NCBI GenBank assembly: GCA_017404985.1
Contig: JAFRBK010000016.1
Coordinates: 1-64,000, forward strand
Source of the DNA: Clostridia bacterium
Lineage (GTDB): Bacteria; Bacillota; Clostridia; Christensenellales; Aristaeellaceae
Direction: 5' to 3'
DNA: 64,000 nucleotides
The translations under genes were made by a program, and so were the position numbers. The notes under the pieces were generated by a model that saw only the letters and a program-made list of their open reading frames with translations, was not told where the DNA came from and made no database searches. Numbering within the stretch: position 1 is the stretch's first letter; the number at the start of each line of letters is the position of its first letter. Positions 15,237 to 23,830 of this stretch are shown one piece after another.

Positions 15237-17582
15237 ATGGCTTTGGCAGTTTTTGCAGGAAAGAGGTTGGGAGTTTTGTTCAGAAGCATATTATTCAGGA
15301 AGCTTTTCAGAACGCTGTGGAAATACAAAGCCCAGTTCATCTCCATGGTGATCATGGTGGCGCTGGGAATCGGCGTTTTTCTCGGATTCAATGTGGAATG
15401 GTACTCGCTGGAAGTAAATACAAAGGAGATCTACGACGCCACCGGTTTTGCGGATTACCGGATCTATAACGACAAAGGATTCAGCCCCGTGGACCTGGAA
15501 GCAGTGAAGGGAATCAGCGGGGTGGACGATGCCACCCGTTTCCTGTCGCTGAATGTCTCGGTCCGGGACAATACGGACACACTGGCACTGACCGTCAGCG
15601 AAAACATGGATGTTTCGGGCATTCTGGTCATGGAAGGCGAACCGTACAGCCCGGAGGATCCGGACGGTTTCTGGCTTTCGGATTCCTATGCCGCTGCCAA
15701 CGAGATCTCCGTCGGGGATCCGCTGTCCCTGGTTTATCAGGCCATCACGGTCAACGGCACGGTGAAAGGCCTGGTCAAGTCCAGCGAATACCTGATCTGC
15801 CTGCCGGATTCGAACCAGATGATGCCGGACTACTCCTCCTACGGATTTGTGTATATCTCCCCGGCCATGCTGGACAACGCCGTCCCCGCCCTGTATAAGG
15901 CGCTGATCGGCTCCCTGTACCATCAGATCAACGTCAAATCTTCCCTGGACAAGCCCGCCTTCGTGGAAGCGGTGGACAAGGCCCTGGGCAGCACCCGCCT
16001 GATCCTTTCAAAGGCCGAAACGGTTTCCTGGGCGGAAGCCCAGGGAGAAGTGGAGGAAGGAAAGGCCATGGCCTCCATCCTGCCGGTGCTTTTCCTGGCC
16101 ATCGCGATCCTGACGATGGTCACCACCATGCACCGGATCTGCGCCAGTGAAAAAACGCAGATCGGCACCTTCAAGGCACTGGGCTTCAAGGACCGGCGGA
16201 TTCTTGCCCATTACGCCGCCTACGCGCTGATTATCGGCCTGCTGGGCACCGTGCTGGGCATCGGCATCGGATACGGCCTCGGCTGGTTCATCATGAATCC
16301 GGACGGAGCCATGGCGACCTATATCGACATGCCTTCCTGGACGCTGCACGCTCCGGTCTTTACCTGGGTCGTCATCGCCGGCATCATCGCTTTCCTGACG
16401 CTGATCGGGTTTCTGTCGGTCCGGAAAATGCTCCAGGGAACGGCGGCGGACGCGCTGCGCCCCTATTCCCCGAAGCGTATGAAACACCTGCGCTTTGAGG
16501 AGACAAAGCGGTTCAAGCGCCTGGGCTTCGGCACCAAATGGAACATGCGGGACTGCGTCCGGCATAAGGCCAGGAGCCTGATGACGCTCTTCGGCATCAT
16601 CGGCTGCATGGTCCTGCTGGTCGGCGGCCTCGGCATGAAGGATACCATGGATGCGTTCCTGGATGTGTTTTATGAGAAGGCGATCAACTATACCACCCGC
16701 GTCAACCTGAATGAGGAAAACATGACCCTGGCGGAAGGCAAAGCCCTGGCGGAGTCCCTGGACGGGGACTGGGCTTCTTCCCGGGCGGTCCAGATCGGGG
16801 ACAAGGGGTATGCGCTGGAAATCTATTCCGTCACTCATGACAAAGTCCGCTTTGCGGATACAGACATGAAGATCGTCCCGCTGTCGGACGACGGAGCTTA
16901 TATCTGCTCCCGGATCGCCAGGGATTATCATCTGAAAGCCGGAGACGAGCTTTCCTTCTCCCCCTATGACAGCAATGATCACTATACGGTCCCTGTGGCC
17001 GGCGTGCTGGATTCCATGACGGAAGGAATCTTCATGACAGATGCCCTGACGGACCGGATCGGTATTCCCTATAAGGTTTCCTCCATCTTCACGGACCGGG
17101 AGGCGATCCCGGACAATCCGAATATTCTGAACAGGCAGAGCAAACAGTCGATCATGGATTCCTTTGATGTGTTTATGGACCTGATGAACAAGATGATCTG
17201 GCTGCTCGTGATTGCGGCGGTGATCCTGGGCATCGTCGTGCTGTATAACCTGGGCGTCATGAGCTACACGGAACGGTACCGCGAAATGGCCACGCTGAAG
17301 GTGGTCGGCTTCAGGGATTCAAAAATCGGCCGACTGCTGATCAGCCAGAACCTGTGGCTCACTGTGCTGGGAATCCTGGTCGGCATCCCGGCGGGGATCG
17401 GCGTGCTCCAGTATCTGCTGACCGCGCTGGCCTCCGAGTATGAGCTGAAACTGGTGCTCGGGCTTCCGACCTGGCTGGTCAGCATCCTGCTGACCTTCGG
17501 CGTTTCCCTCATCGTCGGTCTGATGGTGGCCCGCAAGAACCGCCATATTGACATGGTAGCAGCGCTGAAGACCGCGGAATAA
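15237..17582 (+). CDS. Large FtsX-like ABC permease with two FtsX units
   Basis: A 781-residue permease with an N-terminal helix (about 35-55), an outside domain, three helices near 280-400, a second outside domain and a second set of three helices near 650-770, so two FtsX units in one chain. Coupling loops CASEKTQIGTFKALGFKD and YTERYREMATLKVVGF are present in both halves. The ATG at 15237 has no good ribosome site; a TTG at 15276, after AGAGGTTGGGAG, would give a protein starting at LFRSILFRK, closer to relatives that begin at this helix. A hairpin GCAGGCC/GGCCTGC (15205-15225) separates it from the ATPase gene. Confidence 0.85.
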   Translation: MALAVFAGKRLGVLFRSILFRKLFRTLWKYKAQFISMVIMVALGIGVFLGFNVEWYSLEVNTKEIYDATGFADYRIYNDKGFSPVDLEAVKGISGVDDATRFLSLNVSVRDNTDTLALTVSENMDVSGILVMEGEPYSPEDPDGFWLSDSYAAANEISVGDPLSLVYQAITVNGTVKGLVKSSEYLICLPDSNQMMPDYSSYGFVYISPAMLDNAVPALYKALIGSLYHQINVKSSLDKPAFVEAVDKALGSTRLILSKAETVSWAEAQGEVEEGKAMASILPVLFLAIAILTMVTTMHRICASEKTQIGTFKALGFKDRRILAHYAAYALIIGLLGTVLGIGIGYGLGWFIMNPDGAMATYIDMPSWTLHAPVFTWVVIAGIIAFLTLIGFLSVRKMLQGTAADALRPYSPKRMKHLRFEETKRFKRLGFGTKWNMRDCVRHKARSLMTLFGIIGCMVLLVGGLGMKDTMDAFLDVFYEKAINYTTRVNLNEENMTLAEGKALAESLDGDWASSRAVQIGDKGYALEIYSVTHDKVRFADTDMKIVPLSDDGAYICSRIARDYHLKAGDELSFSPYDSNDHYTVPVAGVLDSMTEGIFMTDALTDRIGIPYKVSSIFTDREAIPDNPNILNRQSKQSIMDSFDVFMDLMNKMIWLLVIAAVILGIVVLYNLGVMSYTERYREMATLKVVGFRDSKIGRLLISQNLWLTVLGILVGIPAGIGVLQYLLTALASEYELKLVLGLPTWLVSILLTFGVSLIVGLMVARKNRHIDMVAALKTAE

Positions 17583-17623
17583 AAACCGCAGAAGAAATTC
17601 CGCGAAAGATAATCCCCTGGAGG

Positions 17624-17653
17624 AAAAAACGGCAGGCCGTTCTGGCCTGCCGT
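17624..17653 (-). terminator. Terminator of the molybdopterin genes
   Basis: ACGGCAGGCC / GGCCTGCCGT (17629-17653) forms a 10-bp stem; on the minus strand it is followed by six T. It lies between the convergent ABC permease and MogA-MoaE genes. Confidence 0.85.
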
Positions 17654-17661
17654 CCTGATTT

Positions 17662-18570
17662 TCAGCAGAGTTCCCGTTCTGTCAGGCATTCGTTTTTCAG
17701 CCGTTTCAGCAGCGCCTGCAGCGCCTCCACAGCATGCGGGCGGGTGTCCGCGCCGATGAGGACGAGCATGATATCGTCCCCGACCCGGAGCCGCCCTTCG
17801 TTGACCCAGGCACGGACGTAAACCACGCCCTCCATGGTCTGCGCCTCCGCCACAGCGGCCTGCATCTTTTCCCGGTCGCAGGAAAGCTCCATGCCGGTCA
17901 CCGGCGCCGCCGCCAGGTTCCCCTCGCGGACCAGGCTGCGCGCGGTGCTTCGCACCGTCCCGTTATGGATCAGATACATGCCTGCCTTGTCTGCGTCCGG
18001 ATGCATTTTTGCTTCCCTGAGCCAGGCGTCGACGGACGGCGTTTTCTTCACCGGTGCCGCCGTTTCCTGCGCGGCGCATTCGGCGGAACCGCCGGACTGC
18101 AGGATTTCCACCCCGTGGCGGAGGGGCCCTAGCACCGCCGCCAGATTTTCGCAGCAGCCTTTTCGGCTGCCCGGCAGGTTGACGATCAGGGTGCGCCCCC
18201 GAATCCCGGCCGTTCCCCGGGACAGGCAGGCGCGGGGCGTGATTTTCATGCTTTCCGCCCGCATGATTTCCGGAATGCCGGGGCAGAGCCGTTCCGCCAC
18301 GGCCAGGGTTGCTTCGGGCGTAATGTCTCGTGGGGAAAACCCGGTTCCGCCCGCGGTCAGCACCAGCGCGGCCTGCCGTCGGTCCGCGCAGTCCGTCAGT
18401 TCGCGGCTGATCATGTCCTGATCATCCGGCACGATGGCGGTATGGATCACCTGCCATCCCTGCTCCCGCAGCATGGCGCACAGCGCGGGCCCGCTGGTAT
18501 CCTCCCGCTCGCCGCGGAATCCCCTGTCGCTCACCGTGATCACGGCGGCAGTATAGGCAATATCGCTCAT
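17662..18570 (-). CDS. MogA/MoaB-MoaE-like fusion, molybdopterin biosynthesis
   Basis: A 302-residue protein with two domains. Residues 1-160 are a MogA/MoaB molybdopterin adenylyltransferase domain with LTAGGTGFSPRDITPEA, the substrate-binding TxGGTG signature. Residues about 190-302 resemble MoaE, the large subunit of molybdopterin synthase: NGTVRSTAR, VTGMEL, NEGRLRVGDDIMLVL, AVEALQALLKRLKN. The first catalytic Lys (LK) is present, but the WKRE motif that holds the second is replaced by LTERE. The MoaE part may thus be altered in activity. It overlaps nothing and lies 3 bp after MoaC in the same direction. Confidence 0.75.
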   Translation of the reverse strand: MSDIAYTAAVITVSDRGFRGEREDTSGPALCAMLREQGWQVIHTAIVPDDQDMISRELTDCADRRQAALVLTAGGTGFSPRDITPEATLAVAERLCPGIPEIMRAESMKITPRACLSRGTAGIRGRTLIVNLPGSRKGCCENLAAVLGPLRHGVEILQSGGSAECAAQETAAPVKKTPSVDAWLREAKMHPDADKAGMYLIHNGTVRSTARSLVREGNLAAAPVTGMELSCDREKMQAAVAEAQTMEGVVYVRAWVNEGRLRVGDDIMLVLIGADTRPHAVEALQALLKRLKNECLTERELC

Positions 18571-18573
18571 GGT

Positions 18574-19059
18574 TTATACCTCCCTGTGAAAGTCTCCGTG
18601 GGTGCCGCCCGTTTTGCTCATCAGGCGGATCCCGTCGATCACCATATCCCGCTGGACGGCCTTGCACATGTCGTACACGGTCAGGGCAGCCCCGGTAACC
18701 GCCGTCAGCGCTTCCATTTCCACGCCGGTTTTCCCGTCGCAACGGGCGGTCGCCTCAATTTCAACGGAAAGGCGGCTTTCGTCCAGCCACAGCTTCAGGT
18801 CCACGCCGCTGAGCGGCACCGGATGGCACAGGGGAATCCAGTCCGGCGTATGCTTCGCCGCCATGATCCCGGCAATCTGCGCCACGGTCAGCACGTCGCC
18901 TTTCTTCACGCCGCCCGACCGGATCAGCGCGAAGGTTTCCCGGTTAATCAGCACGCGGCCGGCGGCAACAGCCGTGCGGCGGGTGGGTTCCTTCTCTCCC
19001 ACGTCCACCATGCAGGCGCGCCCTTCTCCGTTAAAATGGGTAAAATCACGGTCCGGCAT
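18574..19059 (-). CDS. moaC: Cyclic pyranopterin monophosphate synthase MoaC
   Basis: A 161-residue protein that matches MoaC across its length: MVDVGEKEPTRRTAVA, AGIMAAKHTPDWIPLCHPVPL, GVEMEALTAVTGAALTVYDMCKA, with the catalytic Lys in the KHT and the DMCKA segments. MoaC acts with MoaA to make cyclic pyranopterin monophosphate, the first molybdopterin precursor. The start at 19059 has GGAG upstream. moaA, moeA and a molybdate transporter are not in the window. The upstream ABC exporter ends 16 bp earlier. Confidence 0.95.
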   Translation of the reverse strand: MPDRDFTHFNGEGRACMVDVGEKEPTRRTAVAAGRVLINRETFALIRSGGVKKGDVLTVAQIAGIMAAKHTPDWIPLCHPVPLSGVDLKLWLDESRLSVEIEATARCDGKTGVEMEALTAVTGAALTVYDMCKAVQRDMVIDGIRLMSKTGGTHGDFHREV

Positions 19060-19075
19060 CTGCAGGTCTCCTCTC

Positions 19076-20821
19076 TTATGCGATTCCGCCGGTGGCGGCG
19101 CTCTGGATCCGGTCCATGCGGGCATAGCTGCCTCCGAGGGCCACCAGCTCCGCGTGCGTCCCTTCCTCAGTCACCCGGCCTTCCTCGATCACCAGGATCT
19201 TGTCCGCGTTGCGGATCGTGGACAGACGGTGGGCAATGGCAATGATGGTGCGGCTTCCCGCGATGCCGGCGATGGCCTTCTGAATCTGCTGCTCCGTTTC
19301 CACGTCCACCGAGGCTGTGGCCTCGTCCAGAATAATAATCGGGGATTTCCGCAGCACGGCGCGGGCAATGGCGACCCGCTGTTTCTGCCCGCCGGAAAGG
19401 CGCAGCCCCCGCTCCCCAACCTGGGTGTCATAGCCGTCCGGCATCGCCAGAATATCTTCATGGATGTTGGCCGCCATCGCCGCCTCGCGGATTTCCTCCA
19501 TGGAGGCATCGGGCACAGCGTATCCGATATTTTCCGCCACGGTGCCGTTAAACAGGAAGGTATCCTGCAGCACCGGCGAGATATTCCGCCGGAGGCTTTC
19601 CAGGGTTACGTCGCTGATGTCGTGCCCGTCGATCATGATCCGGCCGGAGGTCGGTTCGTAGAACCGGGAAATCAGCTGGGTCAGCGTGGTTTTGCCGACG
19701 CCTGTGGGGCCCACCAGCGCCAGCATCATCCCCGGCCTGCAGTGGAAGGACACATCCCGCAGCACGGGGATTTCATTGTCATAGGAAAAGCTCACATGGT
19801 CAAAGGCGATATCCCCCTGCACGTTTTCCAGCGGAACCGCCTGGGGCTTGTCCTGAATCTCGCAGGGCGTGTCCAGCACGGCCAGCACCCGCTCCGCCCC
19901 GGCCATGGACTGCTGCATGTTCTCCAGAAGGTTGGCCAGCCCGGTCACAGGCCCGTAGAACAGGCTCATGTACAGCAGAAAGGCCACGATGTCCTCCACC
20001 TGCAACCCTTCCCGGTATGCCAGGTATCCGCCGAATCCGACCACCAGCACGGTTCCCAGCGAGGAGATAAACTCCACCGAGGGATGGAAGATCGCACTGA
20101 TCTTCAGCGCCTGCAGCATCGCGCGGATATGCTCGAAGTTGCGCTCATCCACCTTGCCGGTCTCATATTCCTCCCGTCCGAAGGACTGGATCTCATGGAT
20201 GCCGGAAAGGTTGTCCTGCAGCTTGCCGTTCAGTTCGCCCATCTTCTTCTGGGAAATGCGGAAGTACGGCCGCACCTTCGTGGAGAAAATCACTCCGGAC
20301 ACCAGAATCAGCGGGATCGGCGCGCAGGTGATCAGTGCCAGCTTCGGGTTGATCGTCAGCAGCACAATCAGCACTCCGAAAAAGGTCACCAGGTTCGTGA
20401 TGGTCTCCGGAATCATGTGGGCATACAGCAGCTCAAAATCCCGGGTATCGTTCACCACCCGGCTCATCAGGTCGCCGGTCTGCTTATCGTGGAAATAGCC
20501 CAGGTGCATTCTCTCCAGCTTGTCATAGGTCCTGGTGCGCAAATCCCCCACCAGGTACCAGGCGGCTTTGTGCGCCAGATAGTTGCTCAGGAAACGGAAC
20601 AGGATCCTGAGCAGGTACAGGGCCACCAGCACCGCCGTCAGGGCGCCGATCTGCCGGAGCCCTTCCTCGTTGACGCCCCGCTGCACAATGCCGGTCATGG
20701 CGGACAGGGCCTTCGGCGCCGCCAGGTTCACAGCCGTCAGGGCCAGGGTTGCCAGAATGGCCACCGCATACAGCGTTTTATACCGGATCGCTTCACGGCT
20801 CAGCCGCCAGAGCATTTTCAT
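19076..20821 (-). CDS. ABC exporter, fused membrane and ATPase domains
   Basis: A 581-residue half-transporter. Six membrane helices fill residues 1-310; the ATPase domain follows (about 335-575) with Walker A GPTGVGKTT, signature LSGGQKQR, Walker B IIILDEATASVD and the H-loop AHRLST. It resembles bacterial multidrug or lipid exporters such as BmrA and MsbA and would work as a homodimer. Its promoter at 20864-20894 carries a perfect MerR-type palindrome in a 19-bp spacer, so it is most likely induced by the MerR regulator encoded next door. A role in clearing a toxic electrophile or its adduct is inferred. Confidence 0.9.
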   Translation of the reverse strand: MKMLWRLSREAIRYKTLYAVAILATLALTAVNLAAPKALSAMTGIVQRGVNEEGLRQIGALTAVLVALYLLRILFRFLSNYLAHKAAWYLVGDLRTRTYDKLERMHLGYFHDKQTGDLMSRVVNDTRDFELLYAHMIPETITNLVTFFGVLIVLLTINPKLALITCAPIPLILVSGVIFSTKVRPYFRISQKKMGELNGKLQDNLSGIHEIQSFGREEYETGKVDERNFEHIRAMLQALKISAIFHPSVEFISSLGTVLVVGFGGYLAYREGLQVEDIVAFLLYMSLFYGPVTGLANLLENMQQSMAGAERVLAVLDTPCEIQDKPQAVPLENVQGDIAFDHVSFSYDNEIPVLRDVSFHCRPGMMLALVGPTGVGKTTLTQLISRFYEPTSGRIMIDGHDISDVTLESLRRNISPVLQDTFLFNGTVAENIGYAVPDASMEEIREAAMAANIHEDILAMPDGYDTQVGERGLRLSGGQKQRVAIARAVLRKSPIIILDEATASVDVETEQQIQKAIAGIAGSRTIIAIAHRLSTIRNADKILVIEEGRVTEEGTHAELVALGGSYARMDRIQSAATGGIA

Positions 20822-20863
20822 CCCATATCCTCCTGTCTGCCGTCCCGGGGTGTTGATGAGATG

Positions 20864-20894
20864 ATCTTAGCCCTTAGAGTTTCCTCTAAGTCAA
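20864..20894 (-). promoter_or_regulatory. MerR-type promoter of the ABC exporter
   Basis: On the minus strand TTGACT (20889-20894) and TAAGAT (20864-20869) are 19 bp apart, the over-long spacing that MerR activators correct. The spacer holds the palindrome CTTAGAG-N4-CTCTAAG (20873-20890). It is nearly the same as the promoter at 21305-21335. Confidence 0.8.
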
Positions 20895-20903
20895 TACACT
20901 TCC

Positions 20904-21287
20904 TTATTTTTCTTTTTGACCTGCCCGGTAGTCCGCCAGCTTTCCGGAATAAAAGTTCAGTTTACAGGTCACCTTATCCAGATGCTTCTGCATCTCCGCC
21001 ATGCGCGCCAGCACCAGTTCCCGGTGGGAGCGCAGCAGCTCCACCCGCTCTTCCAGGGTGCTGTCCCCTTTCTGGGCCAGCTCCACAAACCGGGCGATCT
21101 CCTGAATGGACATCCCGGTGTTCTTCAGGCAGCAGATCAGCCCCAGCCGTTCCAGGTCCTCGTCCGTATACTGGCGGAACCCGCCCTGGCTGCGCTCCAC
21201 GCCGGGAATCAGCCCTTCCTTTTCGTAGTAGCGCAGCGTATGCGCGGTCAGCCCTGTTTTTCTGCTGACATCCTGAATCGAATACAT
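20904..21287 (-). CDS. MerR-family regulator, AdhR/NmlR-like
   Basis: A 127-residue MerR protein: HTH at 1-40 (MYSIQDVSRKTGLTAHTLRYYEKEGLI), wing, and a dimerisation helix of about residues 75-118. Cys52-Cys53 precede LKNTGMSI; Cys at this place is the aldehyde or electrophile sensor of AdhR in Bacillus and NmlR in other bacteria. Start 21287 is chosen because longer frames would include the promoter. Two nearly identical promoters with 19-bp spacers flank the gene, one for the ABC exporter and one for the alcohol dehydrogenase, so these are its likely targets. Its own promoter is at 21337-21365. Confidence 0.88.
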   Translation of the reverse strand: MYSIQDVSRKTGLTAHTLRYYEKEGLIPGVERSQGGFRQYTDEDLERLGLICCLKNTGMSIQEIARFVELAQKGDSTLEERVELLRSHRELVLARMAEMQKHLDKVTCKLNFYSGKLADYRAGQKEK

Positions 21288-21304
21288 CTTTTTCCCTCCG
21301 ACTA

Positions 21305-21335
21305 TTGACTTAGAGTAAACTTCAAGGAATAAAAT
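21305..21335 (+). promoter_or_regulatory. MerR-type promoter of the alcohol dehydrogenase gene
   Basis: TTGACT (21305-21310) and TAAAAT (21330-21335) are 19 bp apart, with CTTAGAG-TAAA-CTTCAAG in the spacer. It shares the string TTGACTTAGAG and the following AAACT with the exporter promoter. Transcription would run right, giving a leader of about 210 nt before the gene at 21552. Confidence 0.75.
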
Positions 21336-21336
21336 C

Positions 21337-21365
21337 ATTCTATCCCATTTGCTTTTGCCTGTCAA
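21337..21365 (-). promoter_or_regulatory. Sigma-A promoter of the MerR gene
   Basis: On the minus strand TTGACA (21360-21365) and TAGAAT (21337-21342) are 17 bp apart. The transcript passes through the MerR operator at 21305-21335, so autoregulation is likely. Confidence 0.7.
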
Positions 21366-21420
21366 TTGTCCGGCAGGGACTGAATCCTCCGTCCGGCGGA
21401 AATCAGGTGCCCCCGAAAGG

Positions 21421-21540
21421 AATCAACCACTTCGGAGGGGAATAATACGCTTCGGGAAGGGATCAATCCCTTCGGAAAAGGATGAACCACTTCAGAAAAG
21501 GATGAACCACTTCAGAAAAGGATGAACCACTTCAGAAAGG
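21421..21540 (+). repeat. Six 20-bp tandem repeats in the alcohol dehydrogenase leader
   Basis: Six units of exactly 20 bp fill 21421-21540. The last three are almost identical (GATGAACCACTTCAGAAAAG); the first three are degenerate copies. Each unit ends in an AAAGG-like ribosome-site sequence, and the last supplies the ribosome site of the gene at 21552. The gradient from diverged to identical units suggests recent slippage at the right end. Confidence 0.85.
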
Positions 21541-21551
21541 AAGGAAAAAAC

Positions 21552-22727
21552 ATGGAGAATTTTACGTTTTACTCTCCCACATATTTTGTCTTCGGCCGGG
21601 ATACGGAAAACCAGGCCGGCAGCCTGGTCAAACGCTTCGGCGGCAGCCGGGTGCTGATTCATTACGGCGGCGGCAGTGCCGTGCGCTCCGGGCTCATTGA
21701 CCGCGTCTCGTCCTCCCTGAGGGCGGAATGCCTGGATTTCTTCTGCCTCGGCGGCGTCAAGCCGAATCCCCGCAGCGGCCTGGTCTATGAGGGAATCGAG
21801 CTGTGCCGGAGGGAAAAGGTGGATTTCATCCTGGCGGTCGGCGGCGGCAGCGTGATCGATTCTTCGAAGGCCATCGCCGCCGGCACGGTCTACGAAGGCG
21901 ATTTCTGGGATTTTTACAGCGGCAAACGGATTGAGCAGGCCCTTCCGGTGGGAACAGTGCTGACCATTTCCGCCGCCGGCAGCGAAGGCAGCCCGGACAG
22001 CGTGATCACCAAAGAGGACGGCATGTTCAAGCGCGGTGCCAGCGGCGACGCGATCCGCCCCAGGTTCTCGATTCTGAACCCGACCCTGACCCAGACCCTT
22101 CCCCCGTACCAGACTGCCGCGGGCATCACAGACATTATGGCGCATCTGTATGAGCGCTATCTGACCAACACTAAAGAGGTGGAGGTCACCGACCGGATGA
22201 TCGAAGCCCTGCTCCTGACCATGATTCACGAAGGCCCCCGGGCCGTCGCCGATTCCGGCAACTATGACGCCCGGGCCAATATCATGTGGGCCGGCATGAT
22301 GGCGCACAATAATTCCTGCGGCGTGGGCAGAAGCCAGGACTGGAACAGCCACAATATCGAGCATGAGCTCTCCGCCCTGTATGACTGCGCCCACGGCGCC
22401 GGGCTGGCCGTGACCATGCCCGCGGTCTTCACCTATGTCATGAAGCATGATGTGATGCGTTTTGCCCAGGCGGCCGTCCGGATCTGGGGCTGCCAGATGG
22501 ACTTTGCCAATCCGGAAGCCACTGCCCGGGAAGGCATTGAGAGGTTCCGCTCCTTCCTGTGCTCCATCGGCATGCCGCGCAACTTCGCGGAGCTGGGCGC
22601 GAAGGAGGAGGATATCCCCGCCCTGGTCAACGCGCTGTGCCGCGGGGACGGCCGGCAGGGAACCATCTCCGGCTTTGTAACCCTGGATGAGGAAGACTGC
22701 GCGAAGATTTACCGGTTAATGGTATAA
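21552..22727 (+). CDS. Iron-containing alcohol dehydrogenase (BDH/YqdH-like)
   Basis: A 391-residue NAD(P)-dependent dehydrogenase of the iron type. The GGGS nucleotide motif appears as VGGGSVIDSSKAIAAG; the metal ligands lie in GITDIMAHLYE (Asp, His) and in NIEHELSALYDCAHGAG (two His). This branch reduces butanal and other aldehydes. AAGGAAGG before 21552 sets the start. The MerR-type promoter upstream implies induction by aldehydes or other electrophiles, consistent with detoxification. The 3' end overlaps the convergent TcdA gene by 19 bp. Confidence 0.92.
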   Translation: MENFTFYSPTYFVFGRDTENQAGSLVKRFGGSRVLIHYGGGSAVRSGLIDRVSSSLRAECLDFFCLGGVKPNPRSGLVYEGIELCRREKVDFILAVGGGSVIDSSKAIAAGTVYEGDFWDFYSGKRIEQALPVGTVLTISAAGSEGSPDSVITKEDGMFKRGASGDAIRPRFSILNPTLTQTLPPYQTAAGITDIMAHLYERYLTNTKEVEVTDRMIEALLLTMIHEGPRAVADSGNYDARANIMWAGMMAHNNSCGVGRSQDWNSHNIEHELSALYDCAHGAGLAVTMPAVFTYVMKHDVMRFAQAAVRIWGCQMDFANPEATAREGIERFRSFLCSIGMPRNFAELGAKEEDIPALVNALCRGDGRQGTISGFVTLDEEDCAKIYRLMV

Positions 22728-23449
22728 GGCGCGGCCAGGTCCCGGATCACCTCTCCGGCCAGAATCAGGCCGGCGGCCGCCGGAACGAAGGCGGTGGAGC
22801 CGGGAACGTCCCGGCGCCCCGGGTTTTCTTCCCGGCAGGCGGCCTCCGCGTCCTCCGGCGGGCGGACGGGCAGCTCCGTGGAATAAACCACTTTCAGCCC
22901 GCGGATTCCCCGCTTCCTGCATTCGCTGCGGATCACCCGGGCCAGGGGGCATACAGAAGTATTTTCAATATCCGCCACGCGGAACGCTGTCGGATCCAGC
23001 TTATTGCCGGCGCCCATCGCGCAGATGATCGGGGTGCCGGCTTTTTTGCATGCTTCAATCAGCGCCAGCTTCGCCGTCACGGTATCCACCGCGTCAATCA
23101 CATAATCGTATTGCGTGAAATCAAACCGGTCCCGGGTCTCCGGCAGGAAAAATATCCTCCATACGGTAACCCGGCAGTCCGGGTTGATGTCATGGATCCG
23201 TTCCTCCGCCGCGTCCGCCTTGTACTGCCCGATGGTTTTCCGGGTCGCGTGCAACTGCCGGTTCAGGTTGGTCGGGCTTACCCGGTCATGGTCCACCAGG
23301 TCCAGCGCCCCGATGCCGGAGCGCGCCAGCGCTTCCACCGCATATCCGCCGACCCCGCCGATCCCGAAAACCGCCACCCGGCATTGCGCCAGGTGTTCCA
23401 TCGCTTCCGGGCCCAGCAGCATCTCTGTTCTGGAAAACTGGTTCAGCAT
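22709..23449 (-). CDS. tcdA: tRNA threonylcarbamoyladenosine dehydratase TcdA
   Basis: A 246-residue E1/ThiF-fold enzyme with the nucleotide motif GIGGVGGYAVEALARSG, the catalytic region DHDRVSPTNLNRQ and DAVDTVTAKLALI. TcdA (CsdL) uses ATP to cyclise t6A at position 37 of tRNAs to ct6A. Length and motifs match the TcdA group of the ThiF family rather than ThiF or MoeB. A region of 438 bp without genes follows upstream of its start. Confidence 0.9.
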   Translation of the reverse strand: MLNQFSRTEMLLGPEAMEHLAQCRVAVFGIGGVGGYAVEALARSGIGALDLVDHDRVSPTNLNRQLHATRKTIGQYKADAAEERIHDINPDCRVTVWRIFFLPETRDRFDFTQYDYVIDAVDTVTAKLALIEACKKAGTPIICAMGAGNKLDPTAFRVADIENTSVCPLARVIRSECRKRGIRGLKVVYSTELPVRPPEDAEAACREENPGRRDVPGSTAFVPAAAGLILAGEVIRDLAAPYTINR

Positions 23450-23499
23450 GGATTTCCCTCCCCCGCCTCAGCCGCCGTCCATCGTTCCCCGCAGCCCGG

Positions 23500-23612
23500 G
23501 CCGTTCCGCCCGGCAAGCTTTCCATCATTTCTCGCCGCCTTGGGCATTTCGCCCGGCAAGGCTGTCCATCATTTCTTACCGCACTGGAACATTTCACCCG
23601 GCAAAGCTGTCC
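23500..23612. repeat. Three imperfect 43-45 bp tandem repeats
   Basis: Copies of CCCGGCAAgCTTTCCATCATTT-like units start near 23509, 23552 and 23597 (capitals show the shared letters). They lie 60-160 bp upstream of tcdA in the gene-free stretch 23450-23887. I see no hairpin terminator or coding potential here; the rest of the stretch up to the Rrf2 promoter at 23831 holds nothing I can name. Confidence 0.6.
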
Positions 23613-23830
23613 TGTCCATTCATCAGCAATCCTATTCTGTCCACTTCCATTATACAGCACCCTGAACCGCCGGGCAACGCGTTTCCGTCCGTTCTCCCGT
23701 TTCCCCGTTCCCGCCCGTTTCCTCCAGCTGCCGGCAGTGTCCTTCCCGCTGTTCACTTTTCACAGGAACCTTCCCCAATGGTTCATCCCCACAACATTTT
23801 TCAGCTTCCTCGCCGCTGCTCTTTTCCCGG

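Noticed and set aside
18602-21268. Long plus-strand frame of nearly 900 codons opposite moaC, ABC exporter and merR
   Set aside because: A shadow of GC-rich genes on the other strand; no motif, no ribosome site.
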